This document shows, piece by piece, positions 8,265-16,575 of a stretch of DNA of 19,974 nt (position 1 is its first letter; each line of letters begins with the position of its first letter). The notes under the pieces were generated by a model that was not told where the DNA came from, searched no databases, and saw only the letters and a program-made list of their open reading frames with translations. The DNA is from Clostridiales bacterium (GTDB lineage Bacteria > Bacillota > Clostridia > Oscillospirales > Acutalibacteraceae). The position numbers were made by a program, and so were the translations under genes. The stretch covers positions 1-19,974 of the forward strand of contig JAAZFZ010000053.1 of the NCBI GenBank assembly GCA_012511485.1, in the 5' to 3' direction.

Positions 8265-9965
8265 ATGGATAATGAAACCAGACAATTTGCACTTAACCCC
8301 GACACTGTGTCAATAATTATTAAATCATCCGAATATGTGTTGAATATCCTTAGGGAAAACCCTAATGTCCGCCTTGGAAATGTATTGCAGGACAGATATG
8401 TGATAACCTTTGTCAACAGAAATAATTTGGATGAGGTGCTGGATATTCTGGGCACTAATTTCTTGAATGTCGCTCCGCTGGTGTATGGGCTTTTGGATGC
8501 ACAAAGCCTTCAGTCGGCAGGGATATCTCAGGTACATGATCAGGAATTTATTGACTTGAAAGGTCAGGGTGCTCTGGTGGGTATTATTGACACGGGCATT
8601 GACTACACAAACAATGCTTTCAAGTATGAGGACGGAACAAGCAAAATAGTTTCAATTTTTGATGAAACTATTGAAACCACGCCTCCCTACGATTTTGCAG
8701 TGGGAACAGAATACACAAACGAGCAAATAAACAGCGCTTTGGCATCCGAAAACCCTTTTGATATTGTTCCGTCAAGAGATACAGACGGACACGGAACATT
8801 CCTTGCTTCTATTGCGGCAGGGCGAGAGAATGGAGAAGGCTTCAGGGGCGCGGCACCTGATGCAGAGCTTATTGTCGTTAAGCTCAGAAAGGCCAGGTCT
8901 TACTGGTTGGAAAGGTATCTGGTGCCTCCTGAGCAGGAAAATGTTTATGACGGTGTTGCCTTAATGGGAGGAATAGAGTATATAGTTAGGAAGGCAAGGG
9001 AACTTAACCGCCCTGTCGCAATCTGCATCGGTTTAGGCTCAAACCAGGGCGGCCATAACGGCTACAGCGTTATTGAAGAATACCTGCGAACCCTTTCAAG
9101 CTCAAGCGGTATCTGCATATGCACTGCTGCAGGCAATGAGAGCCAGGCGAGGCACCATACAATGGGCACAATCGGTGCAACCGGCGAAACTCGGAATATA
9201 GAATTTAGGGTGGCAGAGGTTTCAAATGTGTATCTCATCATTCGAAACAGGGTTTCAGACAGAATGTCCGTTTCAATAAAATCGCCTGCGGGCGAGGTCG
9301 TGGGGAGAGTGCCAGCAAAAAGCGGAACTATGTTCAGCTCAAGTCTTATTCTGGAAAGAGCGAGGGTAAATGTGGAATATTATTTTCCGCTTGCCGTCAC
9401 AGGGGGGCAAGCAACAATAGTCAAAATTATTGACGCAACCCCTGGCCTATGGACGGTCACGGTGCACGGTGATATTGTCCTCGAGGGAACATTCCATGCT
9501 TACCTGCCCATGGCGGGGCTAGGTCCGACCGGGCTGGAGTTTTTATCTCCAACGCCTAATTATACGATTGTTTTGCCGGCAACCTCCTTCGGTGTAATTA
9601 CCTGCGGGGCATATGATTCAAGCAGCAACGCATTATACTCAGATTCATCCTGGGGACCTACAGCTCTCGACTATCTGATGCCTTGCCTGACAGCGCCGGG
9701 TGTAAATGTCGGCGGTATCTTCCCCGGCGGGCAGGGAACAATGACAGGCACAAGCGTTGCAGCGGCCATAACTACCGGTGCCTGCGCTCTGATGCTTCAG
9801 TGGGGAATAGTTCAGGGCAATGATGTTTCGTTAAGCTCATATCAGATAAGGGCGTTCCTGCTAAGGGGCTGCGAAAGGGACATCAATATTGTATACCCGA
9901 ACAATCAATGGGGGTATGGAAGGCTTAACCTTATTAATACTTTTACAATGATGAGAGAGCTGTAG
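8265..9965 (+). CDS. csp: Csp subtilisin-like germination protease 4
   Basis: A 566-residue Csp protease with complete catalytic machinery: Asp109 in IIDTGIDYT, His176 in TDGHGTFLAS, oxyanion Asn291 in CTAAGNES, Ser497 in TGTSVAAAITTG. The prodomain begins FALNPDTVSIIIKSSEYVLN and ends near residue 80 (VYGLLDAQ), the region where autoprocessing would be expected. The inserted jelly roll lies at about 315-425. AGGAG at 8251-8255 is nine bases before the ATG. Small differences from csp5 are scattered along the gene rather than clustered, which fits an older duplication under constraint. Like the others it lacks a signal peptide. It is very likely co-transcribed with csp3 and csp5. Confidence 0.9.
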   Translation: MDNETRQFALNPDTVSIIIKSSEYVLNILRENPNVRLGNVLQDRYVITFVNRNNLDEVLDILGTNFLNVAPLVYGLLDAQSLQSAGISQVHDQEFIDLKGQGALVGIIDTGIDYTNNAFKYEDGTSKIVSIFDETIETTPPYDFAVGTEYTNEQINSALASENPFDIVPSRDTDGHGTFLASIAAGRENGEGFRGAAPDAELIVVKLRKARSYWLERYLVPPEQENVYDGVALMGGIEYIVRKARELNRPVAICIGLGSNQGGHNGYSVIEEYLRTLSSSSGICICTAAGNESQARHHTMGTIGATGETRNIEFRVAEVSNVYLIIRNRVSDRMSVSIKSPAGEVVGRVPAKSGTMFSSSLILERARVNVEYYFPLAVTGGQATIVKIIDATPGLWTVTVHGDIVLEGTFHAYLPMAGLGPTGLEFLSPTPNYTIVLPATSFGVITCGAYDSSSNALYSDSSWGPTALDYLMPCLTAPGVNVGGIFPGGQGTMTGTSVAAAITTGACALMLQWGIVQGNDVSLSSYQIRAFLLRGCERDINIVYPNNQWGYGRLNLINTFTMMREL

Positions 9966-9980
9966 AAAAGAGGGAACAAA

Positions 9981-11687
9981 ATGAATAATGAATTATCACT
10001 TACGGAGTTTGCATCGGACCCTGATACTGTTTCTTTTATTATCAGAGCATCGGAATATGTCATTAACTTAATCAAAGACAATCCTAAAATTAAGTTGGCA
10101 AACACCTTGCTAGATAAATACATATACACCTATGTCAACAAAAATGATATTGACGAGATAGTTCGGGTTTTCGGTTCCAACCTACTCAGCATTTCACCGG
10201 CGGTATATGGGCTTCTTGATGAGGCAAGCCTTGGCGCCTCGGGAATAACACAGGTTCATGAGCAGCCTTTTTTAGACCTTATGGGTACGGGCGTACTCGT
10301 TGGAATTGTTGATACAGGCATTGACTACACTAACGACGCTTTTAGATATGAGGACGGAACAAGCAAAATCGTATCGATATATGATGAAACCATGACAATC
10401 AAGCCGCCGCCCTTTGATTTTATTCTCGGCACTGAGTTTACCAATGAGGAGATTAACAACGCTCTCAATTCGGAAAATCCTTTGGATATTGTGCCGTCAA
10501 CAGACACTGTGGGGCATGGCACTTTTCTTGCCTCGCTTGCCGCAGGGCGCAAACGCAACGGGTATGGCGGTGCTGCACCCGATGCAGAGCTTGTTGTTGT
10601 AAAGTTAAGAAAGGCAAGGTCTTTCTGGATTGAAAAATACCTTGTGCCGCCCGAACAGGAAAATGTTTTTGACGGCATCGCAATAATGGCGGGTATAGAA
10701 TATATAGTCCGAAAAGCCAACTCCCTTAACAGACCTGTCGCAATTTGCCTGGGATTGGGCTCAAATCTCGGCAGCCATAACGGATATAGCATATTTGAAG
10801 AGCTACTTTATAATATTTCAACCACAAGCGGCATTTGCATTTGTGCGGCAGCAGGGAATCAGAGCCAGGCAAGGGCCCATACTCAGGGCGTGATTGCAAG
10901 GCAAGGCGAGACACAGAATATTGAATTCAGAGTAGCTGAGCAATCAAACATATTTATTAATATCCGAAACGAGGTTGCGAATAGAATATCCGTTTCACTG
11001 AAATCTCCGACAGGAGAAATAATCGAAAGAGTGCCTGCAAAAAGCGGAACCTTGTATAGTACAAGGCTCATTCTTGAGAGAGCTAGAGTGGATATCGAAT
11101 ATTTCTTTCCGATGCCCTTTACAGGGGGGCAGATTACGATTATCCGGTTACTTGATGCTACGCCGGGCATTTGGACTATTACTATACACGGTGACATTAT
11201 TCTGGAAGGCAATTTCCATGCTTATTTGCCAATGATAGGTCTTGGGCCGCCGGGCGTGGAATTCCTTTCCCCCACCCCGGAATACACGGTGGTTGTACCG
11301 GCGACTTCATTCGGAGTAATTGCCTGCGGTGCATATGATGCGAGCAATAACACGCTATATACCAATTCCTCCTGGGGGCCTACCACTCTCGGCTTTCTTG
11401 TACCTACTCTGGTGGCTCCGGGGGTAAATGTCGGCGGCATTTACCCTGCCGGACCGGGAACAATGACGGGTACAAGCGTTGCAGCCGCAATAACGACCGG
11501 TGCCTGCGCTCTGATGCTCCAGTGGGGAATAGTGCAGGGCAATGATGTTTCACTAAGCGCATATCAGATTAAGGCATTTCTGATAAGAGGCTGCGAACGC
11601 GACAGCAATATCGTATACCCAAATAATCAATGGGGTTATGGAAGGCTCAACCTTCTTAACTCCTTCACTATGATGCGGGAGCTTTAA
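9981..11687 (+). CDS. csp: Csp subtilisin-like germination protease 5
   Basis: The last member of the array has 568 residues and the same plan: prodomain about 1-85 (DPDTVSFIIRASEYVINL), Asp111 in IVDTGIDYT, His179 in TVGHGTFLAS, Asn at about 293 in CAAAGNQS, jelly-roll insertion about 315-425, catalytic Ser near 500 in TGTSVAAAITTG, and C-terminal NNQWGYGRLNLLNSF. It is closest to csp4 in sequence. GAGGG about eight bases upstream supports the ATG. A local variation is QARAHTQG where csp3 and csp4 have QARHH, losing one of two adjacent histidines whose role I do not know. The operon ends here, with a shared terminator about 50 bases downstream. Confidence 0.9.
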   Translation: MNNELSLTEFASDPDTVSFIIRASEYVINLIKDNPKIKLANTLLDKYIYTYVNKNDIDEIVRVFGSNLLSISPAVYGLLDEASLGASGITQVHEQPFLDLMGTGVLVGIVDTGIDYTNDAFRYEDGTSKIVSIYDETMTIKPPPFDFILGTEFTNEEINNALNSENPLDIVPSTDTVGHGTFLASLAAGRKRNGYGGAAPDAELVVVKLRKARSFWIEKYLVPPEQENVFDGIAIMAGIEYIVRKANSLNRPVAICLGLGSNLGSHNGYSIFEELLYNISTTSGICICAAAGNQSQARAHTQGVIARQGETQNIEFRVAEQSNIFINIRNEVANRISVSLKSPTGEIIERVPAKSGTLYSTRLILERARVDIEYFFPMPFTGGQITIIRLLDATPGIWTITIHGDIILEGNFHAYLPMIGLGPPGVEFLSPTPEYTVVVPATSFGVIACGAYDASNNTLYTNSSWGPTTLGFLVPTLVAPGVNVGGIYPAGPGTMTGTSVAAAITTGACALMLQWGIVQGNDVSLSAYQIKAFLIRGCERDSNIVYPNNQWGYGRLNLLNSFTMMREL

Positions 11688-11736
11688 ATTCTACTTAAGT
11701 CGGGAACAAACAATTCTAAATTTTTATAAATAAAAA

Positions 11737-11775
11737 GGGTGCATCACTACTTCGGAGAAGTAAAATGATGCACCC
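11737..11775. terminator. Terminator between convergent csp5 and htpG
   Basis: GGGTGCATCA (11737-11746) pairs with TGATGCACCC (11766-11775), and an inner TACTT/AAGTA stem closes the loop. On the minus strand the hairpin is followed directly by TTTTT, a classical terminator for htpG. On the plus strand the following sequence is only moderately T-rich, so the same hairpin probably serves csp5 less efficiently. Confidence 0.8.
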
Positions 11776-11788
11776 GCCAATCATTGTT

Positions 11789-13672
11789 TTATTTTAACAT
11801 AAGACCACAAATCAAATTACTAAGCTCAGTCGGGTTATCAACGGACATCCCCTCTATTAGCCTTGCCTGAGCGAATAAAATTTTTGCATAATCTTTAACT
11901 GCGTTTTTATCGGTTTGAAAAAGCGCAGTGAGCTTTTCGGCAATCGGGTGATTTGCATTGATTTCAAGAACAACATTTGCCTTGACATTGTTGTCATTGG
12001 GCATCTCGCTGAGAACCTTCTCCATTTCAAGCGAAATCATACCCTCGCTTGTCAGGCAGACGGGATGGTTTTTGAGCTTGTTGGTGAAACGAACGGACTC
12101 AATCGAATCCCCAATGCCCTCCTTCATTAAATCGAGCATCTCTTTGCCCGCTTCGTTTTTCTGCTTGAGCTGCTCCTTCTCCTCTTGCGTGTCAAGATTT
12201 AAATCATCGGCGCAGATGTTTTTAAACTTTTTACCTTCAAACTCCATGAGCATCTGAATTGCGAATTCATCAATATTCTCGGTGAAATAGAGTATTTCGT
12301 AGCCCTTATCCCTGACAAGCTCTGTCTGCGGCAGCATATCTATTTTGTCAACCGTTTCGCCGCAAGCATAATAGATTACCTCCTGCCCCTCCTTCATCGA
12401 GGCAACATATTCGGAAAGGGTGACAAGCTTTTTTTCATTTGATGAATAGAACATCAGCAAATCCTTGACTGCGTCCTTCTTCAAGCCATAGCTGTCGTAT
12501 ACCCCGAATTTCAGCTGCATACCAAACGCCCTAAAGAACTCCTCATAGGTCTCCCTTTCGTCCGACATCATCTTGAGCAGCTCGCTTTTAATCTTTTTCT
12601 CTATGCTCTTTGCAATTACCTTGAGCTGAATATCATGCTGGAGCATTTCTCTTGAAATATTGAGCGACAAATCCTCACTGTCAACAAGCCCTTTGACAAA
12701 GCTGAAATAGTCAGGCAGAAGCTCCGCGCACTTTTCCATAATCAGCACACCGTTTGAATAGAGCTCAAGCCCCTTCTCATAATCCTTTGCATAGTAGTTA
12801 AACGGGGCGTGCTTGGGAATAAACATAAGTGAACTGTAGGTAGCCTGACCCTCGACCTTGCTATGAATAACCCTTGCCGGCTCTTCATAATCGTGAAATT
12901 TTTCGGTATAGAAGCGGTTCATTTCCTCGTCGGTTACTTCATTTTTGTTCTTCTTCCAAATGGGAACCATGCTGTTAAGAGTCTTTGCCTCGACAACCGT
13001 TTCATATTCGTCCTCAGAGCCATCCTTTAGCTTTCTTGTTTCAACATCCATGATAATGGGGTAGCGGATATAGTCGGAGTATTTCTTAACGATTTCCGTT
13101 ATCCTGTAAGCTTCAAGGAACTCATTATATTTTTCATCTTGAGTGCTTTCTTTAATATGCAGTGTGATAACCGTGCCGTAGTCCGCCTTTTCACAAGGCT
13201 CTATTGTATAGCCCTGTGCACCCTTTGAGCTCCAGCGGAAAGCCTCGTCGCTGCCGTATGCCCTGCTTTCAACTGTTACCATGTCGCTGACCATAAATGC
13301 GGAATAAAAGCCGACACCGAACTGGCCGATTATGTCAACATCATCGTGCTTTTCATTCTCTTTCTTGAATTCAAATGAGCCGCTTTTTGCAATTACGCCG
13401 AGATTTAATTCAAGCTCCTGCTGAGTCATGCCGCAGCCGTTATCCGAAACGGTTAAAATGCGGTTCTCCTTATCAATTGAGATTTTAATTGCAAAGTCGC
13501 TCCTGCTCAAACCCTGAATATTATTCGTCAGTGAATGATAATACAGCTTGTCTATGGCATCGCTGGCGTTAGAAATAAGCTCACGCAAAAAAATCTCCTT
13601 GTGGGTGTAGATGGAGTTAATCATCAAGTCCAAAAGCCTTTTAGACTCTGCCTTAAATTGCTTTGTTCTCAT
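11789..13672 (-). CDS. htpG: HtpG, Hsp90-family molecular chaperone
   Basis: HtpG is the bacterial Hsp90, an ATP-dependent cytosolic dimeric chaperone that remodels partly folded client proteins. The 627-residue length is normal. The N-terminal GHKL ATPase shows its motifs: RELISNASDAIDKL (ATP-binding Asn and Mg-binding region), SDNGCGMT, and IGQFGVGFYSAFMV (lid and G2 loop). The middle domain carries ISREMLQHD, with the Arg that contacts ATP. The C-terminal dimerisation domain is complete. The ATG follows AGGTGAT. A consensus sigma-A promoter and a perfect CIRCE operator lie just upstream, so heat induction through HrcA is expected. It sits between the csp array and sleL, but nothing shows a germination-specific role. 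It probably acts as a general stress gene. Confidence 0.97.
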   Translation of the reverse strand: MRTKQFKAESKRLLDLMINSIYTHKEIFLRELISNASDAIDKLYYHSLTNNIQGLSRSDFAIKISIDKENRILTVSDNGCGMTQQELELNLGVIAKSGSFEFKKENEKHDDVDIIGQFGVGFYSAFMVSDMVTVESRAYGSDEAFRWSSKGAQGYTIEPCEKADYGTVITLHIKESTQDEKYNEFLEAYRITEIVKKYSDYIRYPIIMDVETRKLKDGSEDEYETVVEAKTLNSMVPIWKKNKNEVTDEEMNRFYTEKFHDYEEPARVIHSKVEGQATYSSLMFIPKHAPFNYYAKDYEKGLELYSNGVLIMEKCAELLPDYFSFVKGLVDSEDLSLNISREMLQHDIQLKVIAKSIEKKIKSELLKMMSDERETYEEFFRAFGMQLKFGVYDSYGLKKDAVKDLLMFYSSNEKKLVTLSEYVASMKEGQEVIYYACGETVDKIDMLPQTELVRDKGYEILYFTENIDEFAIQMLMEFEGKKFKNICADDLNLDTQEEKEQLKQKNEAGKEMLDLMKEGIGDSIESVRFTNKLKNHPVCLTSEGMISLEMEKVLSEMPNDNNVKANVVLEINANHPIAEKLTALFQTDKNAVKDYAKILFAQARLIEGMSVDNPTELSNLICGLMLK

Positions 13673-13697
13673 ATTATATCACCTGAAAAACATAATA

Positions 13698-13724
13698 TTA
13701 GCACTCATGATTTTAGAGTGCTAA
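13698..13724. promoter_or_regulatory. CIRCE operator (HrcA binding site) in the htpG promoter
   Basis: The sequence TTAGCACTC, nine bases, GAGTGCTAA is an exact match to the CIRCE consensus. It starts four bases beyond the -10 box of htpG, so bound HrcA would cover the transcription start. HrcA loses activity on heat shock, when GroE is titrated, which would induce htpG. Confidence 0.95.
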
Positions 13725-13727
13725 TAT

Positions 13728-13756
13728 ATTGTAACGACTTTTCATTGAAATTTCAA
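13728..13756 (-). promoter_or_regulatory. Sigma-A promoter of htpG
   Basis: On the minus strand TTGAAA (13751-13756) and TACAAT (13728-13733) are separated by 17 bases. The CIRCE operator follows immediately, the typical class I heat-shock layout. Confidence 0.85.
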
Positions 13757-13856
13757 TATGCCGGCTTAATTGTTAATAAATTTGTAATAATTAGGATTAT
13801 TGCTCCGCTGAATATTAATATTTTTTGCACAGGCGATGCGGGTTAGAATTATATCA

Positions 13857-15137
13857 TCACAACACTTTTCTGATATCATACATTGAATCGAGGACAAGCC
13901 AGTTTTGAGGGAAGTATCTGTTAATCGTCCAGTAGCTCACGCCTCCCAAACCGTATTCGTCAACAAGCCTGAGCCTTGCCTGAATGCTGCGGGCATCGTC
14001 AAACCAAACGACATGACTTCTGCCGTCATTGTCACTATAATAGAAAAAAGGTGCCCTGGAAGTAGTGTCAAACTGAATTTCCGCACCGGTGCTGACCGCA
14101 AGGTCAATTGCTTGCGTGTTTGAAAGCGAGCGTGCCGCCGTACCTCTTCTGTAGGGCAGGGTCCAGTCGTAGCCGTAGTTGGGCATACCCATGAGAATTT
14201 TTTCAGGGGGAATAGCCGTAACTGCATAGTCGAGTACCCTCCCGACCTGGTCAATCGGAGCAACCGCCATTGGCGGTCCATAAGTATATCCCCATTCATA
14301 AGTCATGAGAATTACATGATCCAGCAGACTGCCGTGCAAAGGGTAATTATGCGCCTCATAAAGAAGGCCGGGCTGGTCCGCACTAATCTTCGGTGCAAGA
14401 GCGGAGGTGATTGTATAGCCCAGCGGCCTTAGTGTATCCACTGCCTTTTGAATAAAGCTATCATAGTTTTCCCTATCCTCAGGTCTTATGTATTCAAAAT
14501 CAATGTCAAGGCCGTAGTAATTCTTGCTATCAAGAACATTGACCACATTGTCAAGCAGAGTCTGCTGAACATCCTCGTTTGAAAGCACTGCGTGAGCAAT
14601 ATCGGACGAAAAGCCCCCTTCCTCCCTCAGATTTGTAATCACCATAAGGGGAGCAACATTCGCCTGCCTTGCGGCTTCAATGAGCGGCTCGTCATCAATC
14701 GTTCTCGGTGAGCCGTCCCCCATGACCTGATAGCTGAAAATGCTGAGATATGTAAGGAAGGGAAGGGTTGCATTCAATACACTCTCCTGAATATTCGGGA
14801 AGGTGTAGCCGTTGACTTCAATCGTGCCAAGTTTTTCGGGAGCAACGGGAATATTCACATTTTCGCCTATGTTAATCATATAGGGATTATCTATCTGAGG
14901 ATTTGCGGAAATCATCTGCTCAAGGCTTATTCCGTATTCCATTCCGATTGAAAACAGGGATTGCCCGCGCCTTACTCTGTGGGGGGTCACATCATTATTT
15001 ATAACAAGTGTCTGACCTAAAACGAGCAAATCGGGGTCATTGAGCGCATTATCCCTTATTATTGTTTCGGAGCTAATCCCGTAACGCCGTGAAAGATAAT
15101 ACACTGTATCTCCGGGTTTTACGGTGTAAATTATCAA
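13857..15137 (-). CDS. sleL: LysM-GH18 spore cortex glycosidase, SleL/YaaH type
   Basis: The 426-residue protein has two LysM peptidoglycan-binding repeats at about 2-47 (IIYTVKPGDTVYYLSRRYGI) and 52-97 (HRVRRGQSLFSIGMEYGI), then a GH18 domain from about 105. The GH18 catalytic signature DxDxE is present as GLDIDFEYI, with acid/base Glu215. SleL/YaaH enzymes are spore-associated N-acetylglucosaminidases that break down cortex fragments containing muramic lactam after the first lytic enzymes have acted. There is no signal peptide, typical of enzymes laid on the forespore from the mother cell. The start is a TTG at 15137, chosen because the first LysM begins right there; AAAGG about 11 bases upstream is a weak ribosome binding site. 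Proximity to sleC and csp supports the germination role. A coat-localised CotE-like or other GH18 function is the alternative. Confidence 0.85.
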   Translation of the reverse strand: MIIYTVKPGDTVYYLSRRYGISSETIIRDNALNDPDLLVLGQTLVINNDVTPHRVRRGQSLFSIGMEYGISLEQMISANPQIDNPYMINIGENVNIPVAPEKLGTIEVNGYTFPNIQESVLNATLPFLTYLSIFSYQVMGDGSPRTIDDEPLIEAARQANVAPLMVITNLREEGGFSSDIAHAVLSNEDVQQTLLDNVVNVLDSKNYYGLDIDFEYIRPEDRENYDSFIQKAVDTLRPLGYTITSALAPKISADQPGLLYEAHNYPLHGSLLDHVILMTYEWGYTYGPPMAVAPIDQVGRVLDYAVTAIPPEKILMGMPNYGYDWTLPYRRGTAARSLSNTQAIDLAVSTGAEIQFDTTSRAPFFYYSDNDGRSHVVWFDDARSIQARLRLVDEYGLGGVSYWTINRYFPQNWLVLDSMYDIRKVL

Positions 15138-15172
15138 TTAAATCATAACCTTTCAAGAATATTATTCATTTC

Positions 15173-15180
15173 ATTATATG
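15173..15180 (-). promoter_or_regulatory. Candidate sporulation-type -10 element of sleL
   Basis: CATATAAT on the minus strand lies 36 bases before the sleL start and matches the octamer upstream of the csp operon. No TTGACA-like element is found 17 bases further upstream, unlike the ackA and htpG promoters. A sporulation sigma factor is therefore plausible but not shown. Confidence 0.3.
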
Positions 15181-15255
15181 TCTGAAAGTGTTATGTGTTC
15201 TGTTTTGAAGATGCTTAGAATCTAAGGCTAATGCTTAATAGCAGCCTTTAAACGG

Positions 15256-16437
15256 CTAAAGAATTATCACATTCCCCGTCTGCTCAGTTGCGCAGGGCAA
15301 AGGCTTTGGCATTGCAAGTGTGAATATATCCGTAGCCCTGCATTCAAGCTCGAAGGTGCGCCTTGCACGGGAATCGAGCTTTTCGGCGTCCCCAGCCCTC
15401 ATAATTATTGGCAGGGAAGCCTTTGACCTAGCCTCTCTGAGGATTTCTGTTCCCCTTTGATTCATACCCAGAACTCTTATATATGGGGGATTCCCGCTGT
15501 TATCGAGTGCTTTTATCCCGAGGAAGGAATGGAGAACAATGCGCCTAATTCTGGCATGTGAGTATCTTTTTGTTTTTGACATTGCGTAGAGCTCCTCAAG
15601 GCTTGACGAGCTTCTCACGGCGTTGAAAATCCTGTTTTCTATCCCTTCAGAAATATCGGGAGCCTGTGCGATTTCCTGAGCCGACATGGTTCTGAGCCTG
15701 AAAAGAATTGCCTTTTCGAGTTTATAAAAATCCACAGGCGCTCTGGCGTTAATAATTTCGTCCATTAATATTTCGGTGGAGGGCATCAGTGCGCTGTCAA
15801 TCTTCCCACTGAGTATTTGCTCTCTTATCAGTGAGGCACTGCAAAAGCAACTCTCCTGCGATTTTGAATCGTGTTTTGCGCCCTCTCTTTTTACGGCGAA
15901 TGGCTCTATGGATGAGTTGAGTTTTTTTATTGCACAAATATATTCAACGGCAAGAGTATCATTCGGAGATTTCAGAATATCCGCCTTTTCTCCAAGTACA
16001 TATCTGACTGCTGCCTCCCTTGCGGCGGCAAAGGTCATGCCTGCGTCAAGGCCGATTCTGAGAGCTTCCTGAATTGTATCTGTGCCGATATTTTCCGAAA
16101 CCTCAGCCAAAGCATGAATATCAGCACATTCACTGCCAAAGCTAAGTTCATCAACACAGCCGAGGGAATCGAGAATGAACACTGCCCCCCTGGCAAAGGT
16201 TTGGGCAGCTGCACAGGCAAACGCAACAGGCAGCTCAAGCACTAGGTCAACACCATTTGCAAGCGCGCAGGCAGCCCTGGAGCGTTTTTCAAAAACAGCA
16301 CATTCACCTCGCTGAACAAAGTTGCCGCTCATGACAGCAACAATGTGGGTTGCTCCGTTCTCTCTCGTTTTTTTAATATGATATTTATGACCGTTATGAA
16401 AAGGGTTATACTCTGAAACGATACCCGATATCTTCAT
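15256..16437 (-). CDS. tmcAL: TmcAL, tRNA(Met) cytidine acetate ligase
   Basis: TmcAL (formerly YlbM) uses ATP and acetate to make acetyl-adenylate and acetylates the wobble cytidine (ac4C34) of elongator tRNA-Met. The 393-residue product has the usual length. It opens with the nucleotidyltransferase signature ISGIVSEYNPFHNGH, including the HxGH (HNGH) ATP-binding motif, followed by VAVMSGNFVQRGE and the stretch KSPNDTLAVEY. The C-terminal helical region is complete. The frame opens further upstream (to 16554), but the family starts at MKISGIVSEYNPFHNGH, and AGGGAG seven bases before the ATG at 16437 fixes this start. The gene is divergent from ackA, whose enzyme turns acetyl phosphate into acetate plus ATP, the two substrates of TmcAL. 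No clear terminator follows. Confidence 0.93.
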   Translation of the reverse strand: MKISGIVSEYNPFHNGHKYHIKKTRENGATHIVAVMSGNFVQRGECAVFEKRSRAACALANGVDLVLELPVAFACAAAQTFARGAVFILDSLGCVDELSFGSECADIHALAEVSENIGTDTIQEALRIGLDAGMTFAAAREAAVRYVLGEKADILKSPNDTLAVEYICAIKKLNSSIEPFAVKREGAKHDSKSQESCFCSASLIREQILSGKIDSALMPSTEILMDEIINARAPVDFYKLEKAILFRLRTMSAQEIAQAPDISEGIENRIFNAVRSSSSLEELYAMSKTKRYSHARIRRIVLHSFLGIKALDNSGNPPYIRVLGMNQRGTEILREARSKASLPIIMRAGDAEKLDSRARRTFELECRATDIFTLAMPKPLPCATEQTGNVIIL

Positions 16438-16496
16438 TATAAACTCCCTATTTTGAAAAAATAAAAAAATAAATGCTGTCATGTAGTGTTTTAACC

Positions 16497-16525
16497 TTGA
16501 AAAATTTAACTTATGGGCATATAAT
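16497..16525 (+). promoter_or_regulatory. Sigma-A promoter of ackA
   Basis: TTGAAA (16497-16502) and TATAAT (16520-16525) are spaced by exactly 17 bases. The leader of about 45 bases holds a small stem GCTTG-tacag-CAAGC (16538-16552) whose role, if any, is unclear. Confidence 0.85.
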
Positions 16526-16575
16526 GTCTTAGTTGAAGCTTGTACAGCAAGCAATTATCTTATGGAGGAATTATT

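Larger units (their letters stand above)
3103..11687 (+). repeat. Tandem array of five paralogous csp protease genes
   Basis: Five units of about 1.7 kb each encode 545-570-residue Csp proteases in the same orientation, with gaps or overlaps of -4, 13 (from the second csp2 stop), 26 and 15 bases. By eye, units 4 and 5 are closest to each other (shared long runs such as GTMTGTSVAAAITTGACALM), unit 3 is next, unit 2 further, and unit 1 the most divergent. This order suggests stepwise tandem duplication toward the 3' end. Confidence 0.85.

Noticed and set aside
15181..15255. Terminator after tmcAL
   Set aside because: Only four- to five-base-pair stems (AGCC/GGCT, CTTAG/CTAAG) without a T-run are visible.
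16438..16554. N-terminal extension of TmcAL to 16554
   Set aside because: The extension is not part of the family, crosses the divergent ackA promoter, and the ATG at 16437 has a good ribosome binding site.
16540..16575. N-terminal extension of AckA from 16540
   Set aside because: Acetate kinases start at the KILVINAGSSS strand, and the TTG at 16576 has GGAGG at the right spacing.
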